Source: Blastococcus saxobsidens (GTDB lineage Bacteria > Actinomycetota > Actinomycetes > Mycobacteriales > Geodermatophilaceae). From it: 52,735 bases of DNA. The notes beneath the pieces are model-generated. The model saw nothing but the letters and a program-made list of their open reading frames with translations. It was not told the DNA's origin and ran no database searches. This document shows, one piece after another, positions 1 through 9,240 of the stretch. The DNA is taken from contig NZ_JAAGWG010000031.1 in NCBI RefSeq assembly GCF_010682065.1, positions 1 through 52,735 of the forward strand, written 5' to 3'. The translations under genes were made by a program, and so were the position numbers. How positions within the stretch are numbered: the stretch's first letter is position 1; each line of letters starts with the position of its first letter.

Positions 1-72
1 CACCGCGGCCACACCGCGCTCGGCGGACGAACCCCCGCCGCCCGCGTCACCAACCTGGCGGGTCAGTACACC

Positions 73-78
73 TAGGGT
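73..78 (+). promoter_or_regulatory. Probable -10 element of the cupin gene (leaderless type)
   Basis: TAGGGT lies six bases before the ATG at 85. The expected transcription start therefore falls on or next to the start codon, and no Shine-Dalgarno sequence precedes it. This is an inference from spacing; the same spacing recurs at several other genes in the window. Confidence 0.35.
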
Positions 79-84
79 CGGCAC

Positions 85-444
85 ATGAGCGCTTCGGACT
101 CCCCCACCGATCTGTCCGTCCTCGCCGGCGAGCTGCTGACCAGGGCACGCACCGAGCACGCCGGCCGAGCAGGGCACACGCTTCCGCACCCGGTCGACGG
201 GCTGCGCCAGACGGTGATCGCGCTGCGGGCGGGCGCCGAGCTGGCCGAGCACGAGAGCCCCGGCTCCGCATCGCTCCAGGTTCTCCGTGGCCGGGTGCGC
301 CTGGTGGCAGGCGAGCAGTCGACCGAGCTGACCACCCAGCAGATGAGCCCGATCCCCGACCGGCGGCACAGCCTGCACGCCGACGAGGACTCCGTCGTCC
401 TGCTCAGCGTCGCCGTCCCGCAGCGCGCGCCCGCCGCGGACTGA
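85..444 (+). CDS. Small single-domain cupin protein
   Basis: A 119-residue protein with the pattern of a small RmlC-type cupin: a run of short beta strands, a glycine-rich turn (around residues 60-70, SASLQVLRGRVRL) and a following strand with His residues (RRHSLHADED). Such proteins bind small ligands or metals, but the substrate cannot be read from the sequence. The first cupin motif lacks the usual HxH pair (HESPGS remains), so metal binding may be weak or absent. It has its own promoter-like TAGGGT just upstream and converges on the acyl-CoA dehydrogenase gene, whose stop is 15 bases away. It stands alone and shows no functional link to its neighbours. Confidence 0.75.
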   Translation: MSASDSPTDLSVLAGELLTRARTEHAGRAGHTLPHPVDGLRQTVIALRAGAELAEHESPGSASLQVLRGRVRLVAGEQSTELTTQQMSPIPDRRHSLHADEDSVVLLSVAVPQRAPAAD

Positions 445-459
445 CGTGACTGCCGGCGG

Positions 460-1614
460 TCAGCCGACGCCGAGGTCGCGGGCGATGAGCATCCGCTGCA
501 CCTCGGATGTGCCCTCACCGATCTCCAGGATCTTGGCGTCGCGGTAGAACCGGCCGACCGGGAACTCGTTCATGAACCCGTACCCGCCGTGCACCTGGGT
601 GGCGTAGCGGGCGTTGTCCATCGCGACCTCGGAGCTGTACAGCTTCGCGATCGAGGCCTCGCGCTTGAACGGCTCCCCGCGCAGCATCTTCTCCGCGGCG
701 CGGTAGTAGGCCAGCCGCGCGGTGGAGGCCCGGACCTCCATGTCGGCGATCATGAACTGCACCGCCTGGTTCTTCCCGATGGCCTGCCCGAACGCCTCCC
801 GCTCAGCGGCGTACTTCACCGACTCGTCGACGCAGCCCTGCGCCAGACCGACCGAGAGCGCGGAGATCGCGATGCGGCCCTCGTCGAGGATCGAGAGGAA
901 CTGCGCGTAGCCGCGCCCCCGCTCCCCCACCAGGAACTCCTGAGGCACCCGGCAGTCGTCGAAGGCGAGCTCCCGGGTGTCCGAGGCGTTCCAGCCGACC
1001 TTCGAGTACCGCTTGCCCACGGTGAAGCCGGGAGTCCCCGACGGCACGATGATCGCCGAGATCTCCTTGCCGCCGTCCGGCCGCGTGCCGGTGACGGCGG
1101 TGACCGTGACCAGGCCGGTGATGTCGGTGCCGCTGTTGGTGATGAACGCCTTCGAGCCGTTGATCACCCAGTGCCCGTCCTCCAGGCGCGCGGTGGTCCG
1201 CGTGGCGCCGGCATCCGAGCCGCCACCGGCCTCGGTCAGCCCGAACGCGCCCAGCAGCTCACCGGTGCACAGCCGGGGCAGCCACTGCTGCTTCTGCTCC
1301 TCGGTGCCGAACCGGTAGATCGGCATGGCGCCGAGCGAGACACCGGCCTCCACGGTGATCGCCATCGACGAGTCGATCCGCGCCAGCTCCTCGAGCGCGA
1401 CGCAGAGGTCGAAGTAGGTGCCTCCCGCGCCGCCGTACTCCTCGGGGAACGGCAGCCCGAACAGCCCGAGCTCCCCCATCTGCCGCACGATGTGCGTCGG
1501 GAACTCGTCGCGCTCGTAGTACTCGCCGATCTGCGGGGCGATGACCTCGCGGGCGAACTCCCGCACGGTCGTCCGCAGGGCCTCGGTCTCGTCGCTGAGC
1601 CGGTAGTCCAACAT
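460..1614 (-). CDS. Acyl-CoA dehydrogenase of the leucine/branched acyl-CoA cluster
   Basis: A 384-residue flavoprotein of the usual acyl-CoA dehydrogenase length. It has the FAD-binding segment GAFGLTEAGGGSDAGA and the C-terminal signature with the catalytic Glu in EIGEGTSE (about residue 367), as in the short-chain and 2-methyl-branched enzymes. Isovaleryl-CoA dehydrogenase carries its base elsewhere, so substrate naming should be cautious. The ATG overlaps the stop of the biotin carboxylase gene by one base (TGATG), which indicates translational coupling. The trio dehydrogenase/carboxylase alpha/carboxylase beta matches the mycobacterial fadE19-accA1-accD1 order, which supports a role in leucine or other branched acyl-CoA breakdown in the cytoplasm. 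Confidence 0.93.
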   Translation of the reverse strand: MLDYRLSDETEALRTTVREFAREVIAPQIGEYYERDEFPTHIVRQMGELGLFGLPFPEEYGGAGGTYFDLCVALEELARIDSSMAITVEAGVSLGAMPIYRFGTEEQKQQWLPRLCTGELLGAFGLTEAGGGSDAGATRTTARLEDGHWVINGSKAFITNSGTDITGLVTVTAVTGTRPDGGKEISAIIVPSGTPGFTVGKRYSKVGWNASDTRELAFDDCRVPQEFLVGERGRGYAQFLSILDEGRIAISALSVGLAQGCVDESVKYAAEREAFGQAIGKNQAVQFMIADMEVRASTARLAYYRAAEKMLRGEPFKREASIAKLYSSEVAMDNARYATQVHGGYGFMNEFPVGRFYRDAKILEIGEGTSEVQRMLIARDLGVG

Positions 1615-3611
1615 CAGTTCTCCTGCTGCTCGGGCGCGGCCGCCGGGGTCACCAGCGCCAGCCGCTCGTCCAGCGCGACCGTCTGGCCCGCCGTCACTGC
1701 GAGCTCGGCCACCGTCCCCGCGACGGGGGCGGTGAGCACGTGCTCCATCTTCATCGCCTCGACGACGAGCAGCGGGGTCCCCGCCTGCACCTCGTCGCCG
1801 ACGGATGCCTGCACCACCGTGACCGTGCCCGGCATGGGCGAGGTGACGACGCCGTCGCCGGCCGTCGCGCCGGCCGTCGACGACAGCCGCTCGTGCTCGC
1901 GCAGCCCGGTCACGTGCCCGTCGGCGGCCAGCCACACCGTGCCGCCGGAGTGGACGACGGCGTAGGAGGTGGTCTGGTCCCCCACGGTCACGCTCAGGCG
2001 GTCGCCGTCCACGACGGCCCGGGCCGGCACCACACCGCCGGCCACCTGCACCTCGGCCGCCGCCGCACGGCCCCGGAGCCGCACCTCCACCGGCTCGCCG
2101 CCGGCCGCCTGCAGCCGGCGCACCGTCCACGCGGGCTCGCCGATCCGCCAGCCGTCGGGCACGTCCCAGCGGTCGACGACGGGGCCGGTCGGCTCGGACT
2201 CGACCAGCAGGGCCAGGGCCGCCGCGGCGTACACGGTGAACGGCACGGGCTCGGCGGCGGTGAGCTCCTCGCCCCGCCGCTCGATCAGCCCGGTGTCCAG
2301 CTTCCCGGCGACGACGTCGGGGTCGGTGAGCAGCGCGCGCAGGAAGGCCGCGTTGGTCGTGACCCCGAGGACGGAGGTCCGGCCCAGCGCCCCGACGAGC
2401 CGGGCGCGGGCGGTCTCGCGGTCCGGCGCCCAGGCGATCACCTTGGCCAGCATCGGGTCGTAGTCGGTGCCGACGACCGAGCCGACGGCCAGCGAGCTGT
2501 CCACCCGGATGCCGGGGCCGGAGGGCTCCGCCAGCCCGAGCACCGTGCCGGCCTGCGGCAGGAAGCCGCGCACCGGGTCCTCGGCGTAGAGCCGCGCCTC
2601 GATGGCATGCCCGTCGAGGGAGACGTCGCTCTGGTCGATCGGCAGCCGCTCGCCGGCCGCCACCCGGATCTGCTGCTCCACCAGGTCCAGGCCGGTGATG
2701 CACTCGGTGACCGGGTGCTCCACCTGCAGCCGAGTGTTCATCTCCAGGAAGAAGAAGTCGCGCGGCCGGTCGGCGTCGACGATGAACTCGACGGTGCCCG
2801 CCCCGGTGTAGCCGACGGCCCTCGCCGCCTCGACGGCGGCGCGGCCCATCGATGCGCGCCCGGCCGTGTCCAGCAGCGGCGACGGCGCCTCCTCGATCAC
2901 CTTCTGGTGCCGGCGCTGCAGGCTGCACTCGCGCTCGCCGAGGTGGATGACGTTGCCGTGGGAGTCCCCCAGCACCTGCACCTCGATGTGCCGGGAGTTG
3001 CCGACGTAGCGCTCCACGAGCAGCGTGTCGTCCCCGAAGGAGCCGCTCGCCTCGCGGCGGGCCGAGGCGATGGCGTCGGGCAGCTCGTCCTTGGCCCGCA
3101 CCACGCGCATGCCCTTGCCGCCCCCACCGGCGCTGGGCTTGAGCAGCACCGGGAAGCCGACGGCGACGGCCGCGTCGGTGACCTGCGCGTCGCTCATCCC
3201 CGGCTCGGTGCGACCGGGCACGACCGGGACGCCGGCGGCCATCACGGTCTGCTTGGCGCGGATCTTGTCGCCCATCGCCTCGATCGCGGCGACCGGCGGC
3301 CCGATGAACACCACTCCGGCGTCGGCGCAGGCCCGGGCGAAGTCCACGTTCTCCGACAGGAACCCGTAGCCCGGGTGGATCGCCTGCGCCCCGGTCGCGC
3401 CGGCCACCGCCAGCACCCGCTCGATCGACAGGTAGCTCTGCGCCGCGGGTGCGGGGCCGAGCCGGACGGCGACGTCGGCCAGCCGGGTGTGCAGCGCGCC
3501 GGCGTCGGCGTCGCTGTGGACGGCGACGGAGCGGATGCCCATCTCCCGCAGCGTGCGGATCACGCGGACGGCGATCTCGCCACGGTTGGCGACCAGGACT
3601 GTGTCGAACAC
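1614..3611 (-). CDS. accA1: Acyl-CoA carboxylase alpha subunit (biotin carboxylase + BCCP), AccA1-like
   Basis: A 665-residue protein with biotin carboxylase N-, ATP-grasp and C-domains and a C-terminal biotinyl domain. Visible motifs are the ATP-grasp glycine loop AGGGGKGMRV (161-170), EMNTRLQVEHPVTE in the carboxylase active site and EAMKMEH with the biotinylated Lys near 621. It carboxylates its own biotin with ATP and bicarbonate and passes CO2 to the beta subunit. The start is GTG at 3611. It lies between the carboxyltransferase gene and an acyl-CoA dehydrogenase, as in 3-methylcrotonyl-CoA carboxylase loci; propionyl- or acetyl-CoA activity cannot be excluded from sequence. The 91-base gap to the upstream gene carries perfect palindromes. 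Confidence 0.93.
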   Translation of the reverse strand: MFDTVLVANRGEIAVRVIRTLREMGIRSVAVHSDADAGALHTRLADVAVRLGPAPAAQSYLSIERVLAVAGATGAQAIHPGYGFLSENVDFARACADAGVVFIGPPVAAIEAMGDKIRAKQTVMAAGVPVVPGRTEPGMSDAQVTDAAVAVGFPVLLKPSAGGGGKGMRVVRAKDELPDAIASARREASGSFGDDTLLVERYVGNSRHIEVQVLGDSHGNVIHLGERECSLQRRHQKVIEEAPSPLLDTAGRASMGRAAVEAARAVGYTGAGTVEFIVDADRPRDFFFLEMNTRLQVEHPVTECITGLDLVEQQIRVAAGERLPIDQSDVSLDGHAIEARLYAEDPVRGFLPQAGTVLGLAEPSGPGIRVDSSLAVGSVVGTDYDPMLAKVIAWAPDRETARARLVGALGRTSVLGVTTNAAFLRALLTDPDVVAGKLDTGLIERRGEELTAAEPVPFTVYAAAALALLVESEPTGPVVDRWDVPDGWRIGEPAWTVRRLQAAGGEPVEVRLRGRAAAAEVQVAGGVVPARAVVDGDRLSVTVGDQTTSYAVVHSGGTVWLAADGHVTGLREHERLSSTAGATAGDGVVTSPMPGTVTVVQASVGDEVQAGTPLLVVEAMKMEHVLTAPVAGTVAELAVTAGQTVALDERLALVTPAAAPEQQEN

Positions 3612-3634
3612 CTACGCCACCGCCCCTGCGCCGA

Positions 3635-3668
3635 CCCCGTGTGCTTTTCCGCGGAAAAGCACACGGGG
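3635..3668. repeat. 34-bp perfect palindrome with TTTTCCGCGGAAAA core
   Basis: Each arm is 17 bases with no unpaired centre. The outer arms are C-rich/G-rich (CCCCGTGTGC...GCACACGGGG) around the TTTTCCGCGGAAAA core. It lies between accD1 and accA1 inside a minus-strand operon, immediately beside a second copy of the core. A 42-bp palindrome with the same core lies at 52615-52656. Confidence 0.9.
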
Positions 3669-3682
3669 GTTTCCGCGGAAAC
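3669..3682. repeat. Second palindromic copy, GTTTCCGCGGAAAC
   Basis: A 14-bp perfect palindrome directly abutting the 34-bp one. It is followed by TCAC and a degenerate third copy (GTTTCCGG at 3693-3700). The segment TTTCCGCGGAAACTCAC is shared exactly with the palindrome at 52615-52656, which marks both as members of one repeat family. Confidence 0.85.
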
Positions 3683-3702
3683 TCACGTCGGGGTTTCCGG
3701 GG

Positions 3703-5313
<1,611 letters not shown>

Positions 5314-5321
5314 GAGCCGAG

Positions 5322-5337
5322 GTTAACGGTGGTTCAC
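5322..5337. promoter_or_regulatory. Candidate TetR operator 1 (accD1 side)
   Basis: GTTAACGGTGGTTCAC overlaps the TAACCT -10-like element of accD1 (5325-5320 on the minus strand). It is a direct repeat of the site at 5366-5381 (13 of 16 bases identical, counted GTTAAC, GG and TTCAC). A repressor bound here would block accD1 transcription. Confidence 0.6.
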
Positions 5338-5365
5338 ACCGCCAGTCCACTCATCCCGACGAGGA

Positions 5366-5381
5366 GTTAACAGCGGTTCAC
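5366..5381. promoter_or_regulatory. Candidate TetR operator 2 over the -35 of the tetR promoter
   Basis: GTTAACAGCGGTTCAC begins 44 bases after operator 1 in the same orientation. It covers TTAACA (5367-5372), a -35-like hexamer that is 17 bases from TAGCAT (5390-5395). Binding here would give autoregulation of the tetR gene. Confidence 0.6.
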
Positions 5382-5395
5382 GGCGGGGCTAGCAT
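5367..5395 (+). promoter_or_regulatory. Promoter of the tetR gene, TTAACA-17-TAGCAT
   Basis: The -35-like TTAACA is one base from TTGACA, the spacer is 17 bases, and the -10-like TAGCAT ends six bases before the ATG at 5402. The start point would then be at the start codon itself. Confidence 0.5.
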
Positions 5396-5401
5396 CCCGG
5401 C

Positions 5402-5998
5402 ATGACCTCGACGCGGGACGCGGCGCTGCACGCCGACGTGGACCGCCCGTCCCGTCGGGAGCAGATCCTGCAGGCCGCCGCGCAGTTGTTCGCCGAGCGC
5501 GGCTCGCGGGCGGTCGGGGTCGACGACGTGGGCGCGGCCGTCGGCGTCACCGGCCCGGCGATCTACCGGCACTTCGCCAGCAAGGACGCGATGCTGGCCG
5601 AGATGCTGCTGCGCATCAGCGAGCGCCTCGCCGAGGGCGGCCGGGAGCGCGTGGCGGCCGCCGGCGCGGAGCCGGCCGACCAGCTGCGCGCGCTCATCGA
5701 GTTCCAGGTGGAGTTCGCGCTGGACAACCCCGCGCTGATCGTCGTGCACGACCGCGACCTGACGTCCCTGGCGGAGAGCGAGGCCGGCCAGGTCCGCCGG
5801 CTGCAGCGCCGGTACGTGGAGGTGTGGGTGACCGTCCTAGCCCGCCTGCACCCGACAGACGAGGCGGCGGCCTGCCGCGCCCGCGCGCACGCCGTCTTCG
5901 GGCTGATCAACTCCACCCCGCACAGCGCCGGGCGGCTGGACCGGCCGGCCATGCAGGAACTGCTGTGCCGCATGGCGTGGGCGGCCGCGACCGCCTGA
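5402..5998 (+). CDS. TetR-family repressor of the acyl-CoA carboxylase operon
   Basis: A 198-residue protein with an N-terminal TetR helix-turn-helix at about residues 18-65 (REQILQAAAQLFAERG ... VGVTGPAIYRHFASKDAML) and an all-helical ligand domain. It is transcribed away from accD1 with an 88-base gap holding two matching operator-like repeats, so it most likely controls the accD1-accA1-dehydrogenase operon and itself. An acyl-CoA is a plausible inducer, as in related catabolic regulators, but the sequence does not show the ligand. Its stop is one base from the convergent stop of the next gene. Confidence 0.9.
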   Translation: MTSTRDAALHADVDRPSRREQILQAAAQLFAERGSRAVGVDDVGAAVGVTGPAIYRHFASKDAMLAEMLLRISERLAEGGRERVAAAGAEPADQLRALIEFQVEFALDNPALIVVHDRDLTSLAESEAGQVRRLQRRYVEVWVTVLARLHPTDEAAACRARAHAVFGLINSTPHSAGRLDRPAMQELLCRMAWAAATA

Positions 5999-5999
5999 G

Positions 6000-7739
6000 T
6001 CAGCTCTCGGGCAGCGGGAGGGTCGGCAGGGACAGGCCGTCGGTGGCCACCGCGGCCAGGGCCCCTGCGCTGCCGGCCGCGGCGGGGTCGAACCACGAGG
6101 TCTCGACGATCGTCACCGTGGGCCCGGAGACGGCGCTCGCGTACTCAGCCGAGGCGAGCCTGGCCGGCCCTCCGTCGAAGGTCACGCCCTCCCGCAGCAG
6201 GTCGCTGACGTTGCCGCTGCCGTTGGTGTCGGTCAGCACGCGCAGCTGCCGGGCCGTCGCCGGGTCGGCCATGGTCACCCGCACCACCGAGACGACCACC
6301 GGCGCACCCTCCACCGAGGCCGAGTACAGCGCCCGGGACAAGCCCGTGCAGTCGTTCACGGCCAGGGCGGTCTCGACGTCCCCGTAGGCGTGGCCGGCGC
6401 ACGTGTCCGTCAGATCCGTGGCCTGGAGGGTGTACCGCGTCCCGTCGACGAGCTGGACGTCGCCGGGCCGGGGGCCGGCCTCGACCGTGGGAGTCGCGGG
6501 CGTGCCGGCACCGCCGCCGTCGTCGTCCCCTCCGGTGCCGGGCAGGAGCCAGACCACGACGCCGACGATCGCGACGAGCGCGACCAGCGCAGCGGCCAGC
6601 AGCACGGTCCGACGGCGGCCGCTCGCGTCCCCGTCCGAGGGCGGACGCTCCCGGGCGGGTGGTGGCGGACTGCCCCATGCCGGCGACAGCGGCGGGCGCT
6701 CGCGCGGTGCGGCGGTGGCCCCCGAGGCGGTGGCCCCCGAGGCGGCCGGCAGCACCGAGGTCTGCGGCGAGCCGGCGGAGGCGTCGGGTCCGGCGGAGGC
6801 CGCGGGCCTGGAGGGCGTGGGCCGGTCCTCGACCTCGACCGTGTCGCGCTGCTCGGTCAGGCCGGGCACCGGTCGGGGCGGCGCCGCGGCCGCGACGGCG
6901 GCGGCGTTCGCGGCGGCGACCGACGCCGCCACGGCGCGGGCCACCGACGTGGCGCTCAACTGCTGGGGAACACCGGCGGCCGGGGCCTCGGCCTCCGACT
7001 CCTCCTCCGCAGCGGCCTCGTCGGACGGCGCCAGCTGGATGGGCGAGGCGGCCATGGCCGCGGGGGCGACCAGCTGCCGCCGGCGCAGCACGTACGGCGA
7101 GTAGGGGAACGCCTCGCCGTTGAGCTCCTCCACGGTCGGGCCGCGACCGGGGAGCTCGAGGGCCTGCAGCGCCGCGCGCACGTCCGCCGTCGTCCAGAAG
7201 CGGGGGTTGTCCACGCCGGCGTGCCGGCTGGCCCGGGCGAAGGCGAGCAGCAGGGAGCGGGGGTCCAGGGTCGCGACGATGTCCCCCTCGCCCAGGTCGC
7301 CATCGGCCGGCACCAGGCCGGTGACCTCGCCGACCAGCACGGTCAGCCGCGCGATGCGCCCGGGCTCCAGTCCGGCCCGGCGGAGCTTCATGGCGGTGTC
7401 CATGCCCGCCCGCATGAGCCCGTCCAGGGGGCTGGACCCACCGCCGACCAGCTGCAGCACCTGGCTCGGCCCACCCTCGGCGGCGATGCTCCAGGCGCCC
7501 TCGGGGGTTGCGGTGACGACCCCGGACTGCCGCAGCACCTCGACGATGCGGATGACGGCGACGCCCTCGGGGACGAGGAGCACCGCGTCGGACTGGCGAC
7601 GACCCAGCGGACCGTCGACCAGCGGGATCGAGGCGACGACCGCGGCGCGCACCGAGGCACCGGTGTCCCAGCGCGCGAGCTCGCCGAAGAAGGCGCGTTC
7701 CCCTGCCGTCTGCAACGGCTCCGGGGTCAGGGCCAGCAC
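6000..7739 (-). CDS. Uncharacterised single-pass membrane protein with a long Ala/Pro linker
   Basis: A 579-residue protein that I cannot assign to a named family. Three parts are visible. Residues 1-225 form a globular domain (ERAFFGELARWDTG ... NPRFWTTADVRAALQAL ... FPYSPYVLRRRQL). Residues 225-375 form a low-complexity Ala/Pro/Ser/Glu-rich linker. One transmembrane helix follows at about 380-400 (TVLLAAALVALVAIVGVVVWLLPG), and residues 405-579 form an extracytoplasmic domain with two Cys (DTCAGHAYG ... NDCTG) and a Thr/Asp-rich start. A basic RRR precedes the helix, consistent with N-inside topology. The start is GTG with GGAGG eight bases upstream. The linker carries a 15-bp tandem duplication near 6715-6744 (GATASGATAA). 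A sensory or envelope role is a guess. Confidence 0.7.
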   Translation of the reverse strand: MLALTPEPLQTAGERAFFGELARWDTGASVRAAVVASIPLVDGPLGRRQSDAVLLVPEGVAVIRIVEVLRQSGVVTATPEGAWSIAAEGGPSQVLQLVGGGSSPLDGLMRAGMDTAMKLRRAGLEPGRIARLTVLVGEVTGLVPADGDLGEGDIVATLDPRSLLLAFARASRHAGVDNPRFWTTADVRAALQALELPGRGPTVEELNGEAFPYSPYVLRRRQLVAPAAMAASPIQLAPSDEAAAEEESEAEAPAAGVPQQLSATSVARAVAASVAAANAAAVAAAAPPRPVPGLTEQRDTVEVEDRPTPSRPAASAGPDASAGSPQTSVLPAASGATASGATAAPRERPPLSPAWGSPPPPARERPPSDGDASGRRRTVLLAAALVALVAIVGVVVWLLPGTGGDDDGGGAGTPATPTVEAGPRPGDVQLVDGTRYTLQATDLTDTCAGHAYGDVETALAVNDCTGLSRALYSASVEGAPVVVSVVRVTMADPATARQLRVLTDTNGSGNVSDLLREGVTFDGGPARLASAEYASAVSGPTVTIVETSWFDPAAAGSAGALAAVATDGLSLPTLPLPES

Positions 7740-7897
7740 GTCGTCGTCCTCCGGGCGTTCGGTCGGGCGGGTCGGGGCCGGCGCCCGTCCGGACGCGGCC
7801 AGGGGCGCGGCTCGGCGGACGCCCCCGTGACGCAGCCGCCATCGACGCTACGTCATGCCGCGGACGGCTCCGGCGCTCCGCGCCGGGCCTGGGTCGA

Positions 7898-9082
7898 TCA
7901 GGCGGCGGCGGACGCCGACAGCGCGGCGGGCTCGTCGGCCGTGCGCCAGCGGTCGAACCACGAGCTGCCCGCGACGAGGTCGACCAGCGCCCACAGCGCG
8001 GCGAAGCCGACGGCGACCGGCAGCGCCGACCACCAGTTCCACGGCGGGAGCAGGCCCATCGCCTCGAGCGGGAAGGCCGCACCGTAGACGGCGGCGGTGA
8101 CCGCGACCCCGGCGATCCAGCCGGGCACGTGGTGGGTCACCGCGAGGTCGACGAGCACGGCGCCGAGGATCAGCACGACCGGGAGCACCGAGGGCGGGAA
8201 GCCCGTGGCCACCAGGCCGAGCCACATGACGCCCCGGTAGCCGAGGTACACCACGGCGATGACCGTCGCGGTCCAGCGCAGGGCGACGACCTTGCGGGCC
8301 ACCACCAGGGAGAGCAGGCCGGCGCAGATCAGCCAGGCAGGGTGCACCCACGACGGCACCGGGAGCATGAACATGGCCGGGGTCTGGCCCTGGGCGGCCG
8401 CGAAGTCCAGCAGCGAGGCCTCGGCCGTCGTCCGTCCGGCGTCGTACGCCTCCAGCGACAGGACGCCGTACTCCTGGTGCTGGTTGGGGAAGACCACGTT
8501 CTCCACGAAGAACAGCCACAGCCCCAGCGAGACCAGCTCGCGGATCCGCCCCGGGGCGGCGTAGAGCCACCAGCCGCGGAGCGCACCGGCCAGCATGATC
8601 GCCGTCCCGATGTAGAGCAGCGCGTGGCTGGGGCTCCAGCTGGTGATGTCCAGGCCGTTGATGCGGTGGTTGACGATGTCGATCGGGATCGCGATCAGGA
8701 AGGTGCCGATGCCCGCCTGCATCAGCCGCAGCGCCCGGCGGTCCACGCCGTAGCCGCTGTAGCTGTGGAAGACCACCAGCGCGACGACCACCGCGGTGCC
8801 GACCGTGTTGAGCAGGTGCGGGGGCGCCAGGTCGTCGCGCAGCCACTTGAAGTGCCAGGAGACGTCCCAGGACGAACCGAGCATCTTGAGCAGGAAGGCG
8901 CCGAGCCAGGCGGTGTAGATCCAGCGCAGCTCGGTCTGGTCGGTGGCGCGCCCGGGGCGGCCCGGCGTCATGTACGCCACCCAGAGCCACCTCAGCAGGG
9001 CCACCGGGTGGGTGAGACCGGCGCGGAGCGTGCCCGGCGCCTGCGGCACCGGGGTCGTGGTGGGGGCGGGTGCAGAAGACAC
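7898..9082 (-). CDS. Uncharacterised polytopic membrane protein
   Basis: A 394-residue protein with roughly eight to ten hydrophobic segments and several conserved-looking polar motifs inside or near them: SSWDVSWHFKWLRDDLAPPHLL, DIVNHRINGLDITSWSPSHALLY, FFVENVVFPNQHQEYGVLS and a Trp-rich segment PPWNWWSALP. His, Asp and Asn in the membrane region suggest a channel, transporter or membrane enzyme, but I do not recognise the family. The start is GTG at 9082 with AGGAAG eight bases upstream. The 158 bases to the next gene (7740-7897) hold no convincing gene. Both genes run on the minus strand and may be co-transcribed. Confidence 0.75.
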   Translation of the reverse strand: MSSAPAPTTTPVPQAPGTLRAGLTHPVALLRWLWVAYMTPGRPGRATDQTELRWIYTAWLGAFLLKMLGSSWDVSWHFKWLRDDLAPPHLLNTVGTAVVVALVVFHSYSGYGVDRRALRLMQAGIGTFLIAIPIDIVNHRINGLDITSWSPSHALLYIGTAIMLAGALRGWWLYAAPGRIRELVSLGLWLFFVENVVFPNQHQEYGVLSLEAYDAGRTTAEASLLDFAAAQGQTPAMFMLPVPSWVHPAWLICAGLLSLVVARKVVALRWTATVIAVVYLGYRGVMWLGLVATGFPPSVLPVVLILGAVLVDLAVTHHVPGWIAGVAVTAAVYGAAFPLEAMGLLPPWNWWSALPVAVGFAALWALVDLVAGSSWFDRWRTADEPAALSASAAA

Positions 9083-9226
9083 TGGCTTTGCTTCCTGACG
9101 TGGGGCGTTCCGGCGACACTAGCCGTGATGGGCGCCGATTCCGAGACATTCGAGTCGCGCCACGGAGCCCGATCCGGTAGCCGGCGAACGCACGGGGTGT
9201 GCGGGGCGCCCGGTGCCGGCGGTGCG

Positions 9227-9232
9227 TACTGT
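9227..9232 (+). promoter_or_regulatory. Probable -10 element of orn (leaderless type)
   Basis: TACTGT ends eight bases before the GTG at 9241, and no Shine-Dalgarno is present. A start point at or just before the start codon is expected. Confidence 0.35.
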
Positions 9233-9240
9233 GAGCCGAC

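Noticed and set aside
6715..6744. A 15-bp tandem duplication in the unassigned membrane protein
   Set aside because: It lies in a low-complexity Ala/Gly linker where such slippage is common; no sign of a separate element.
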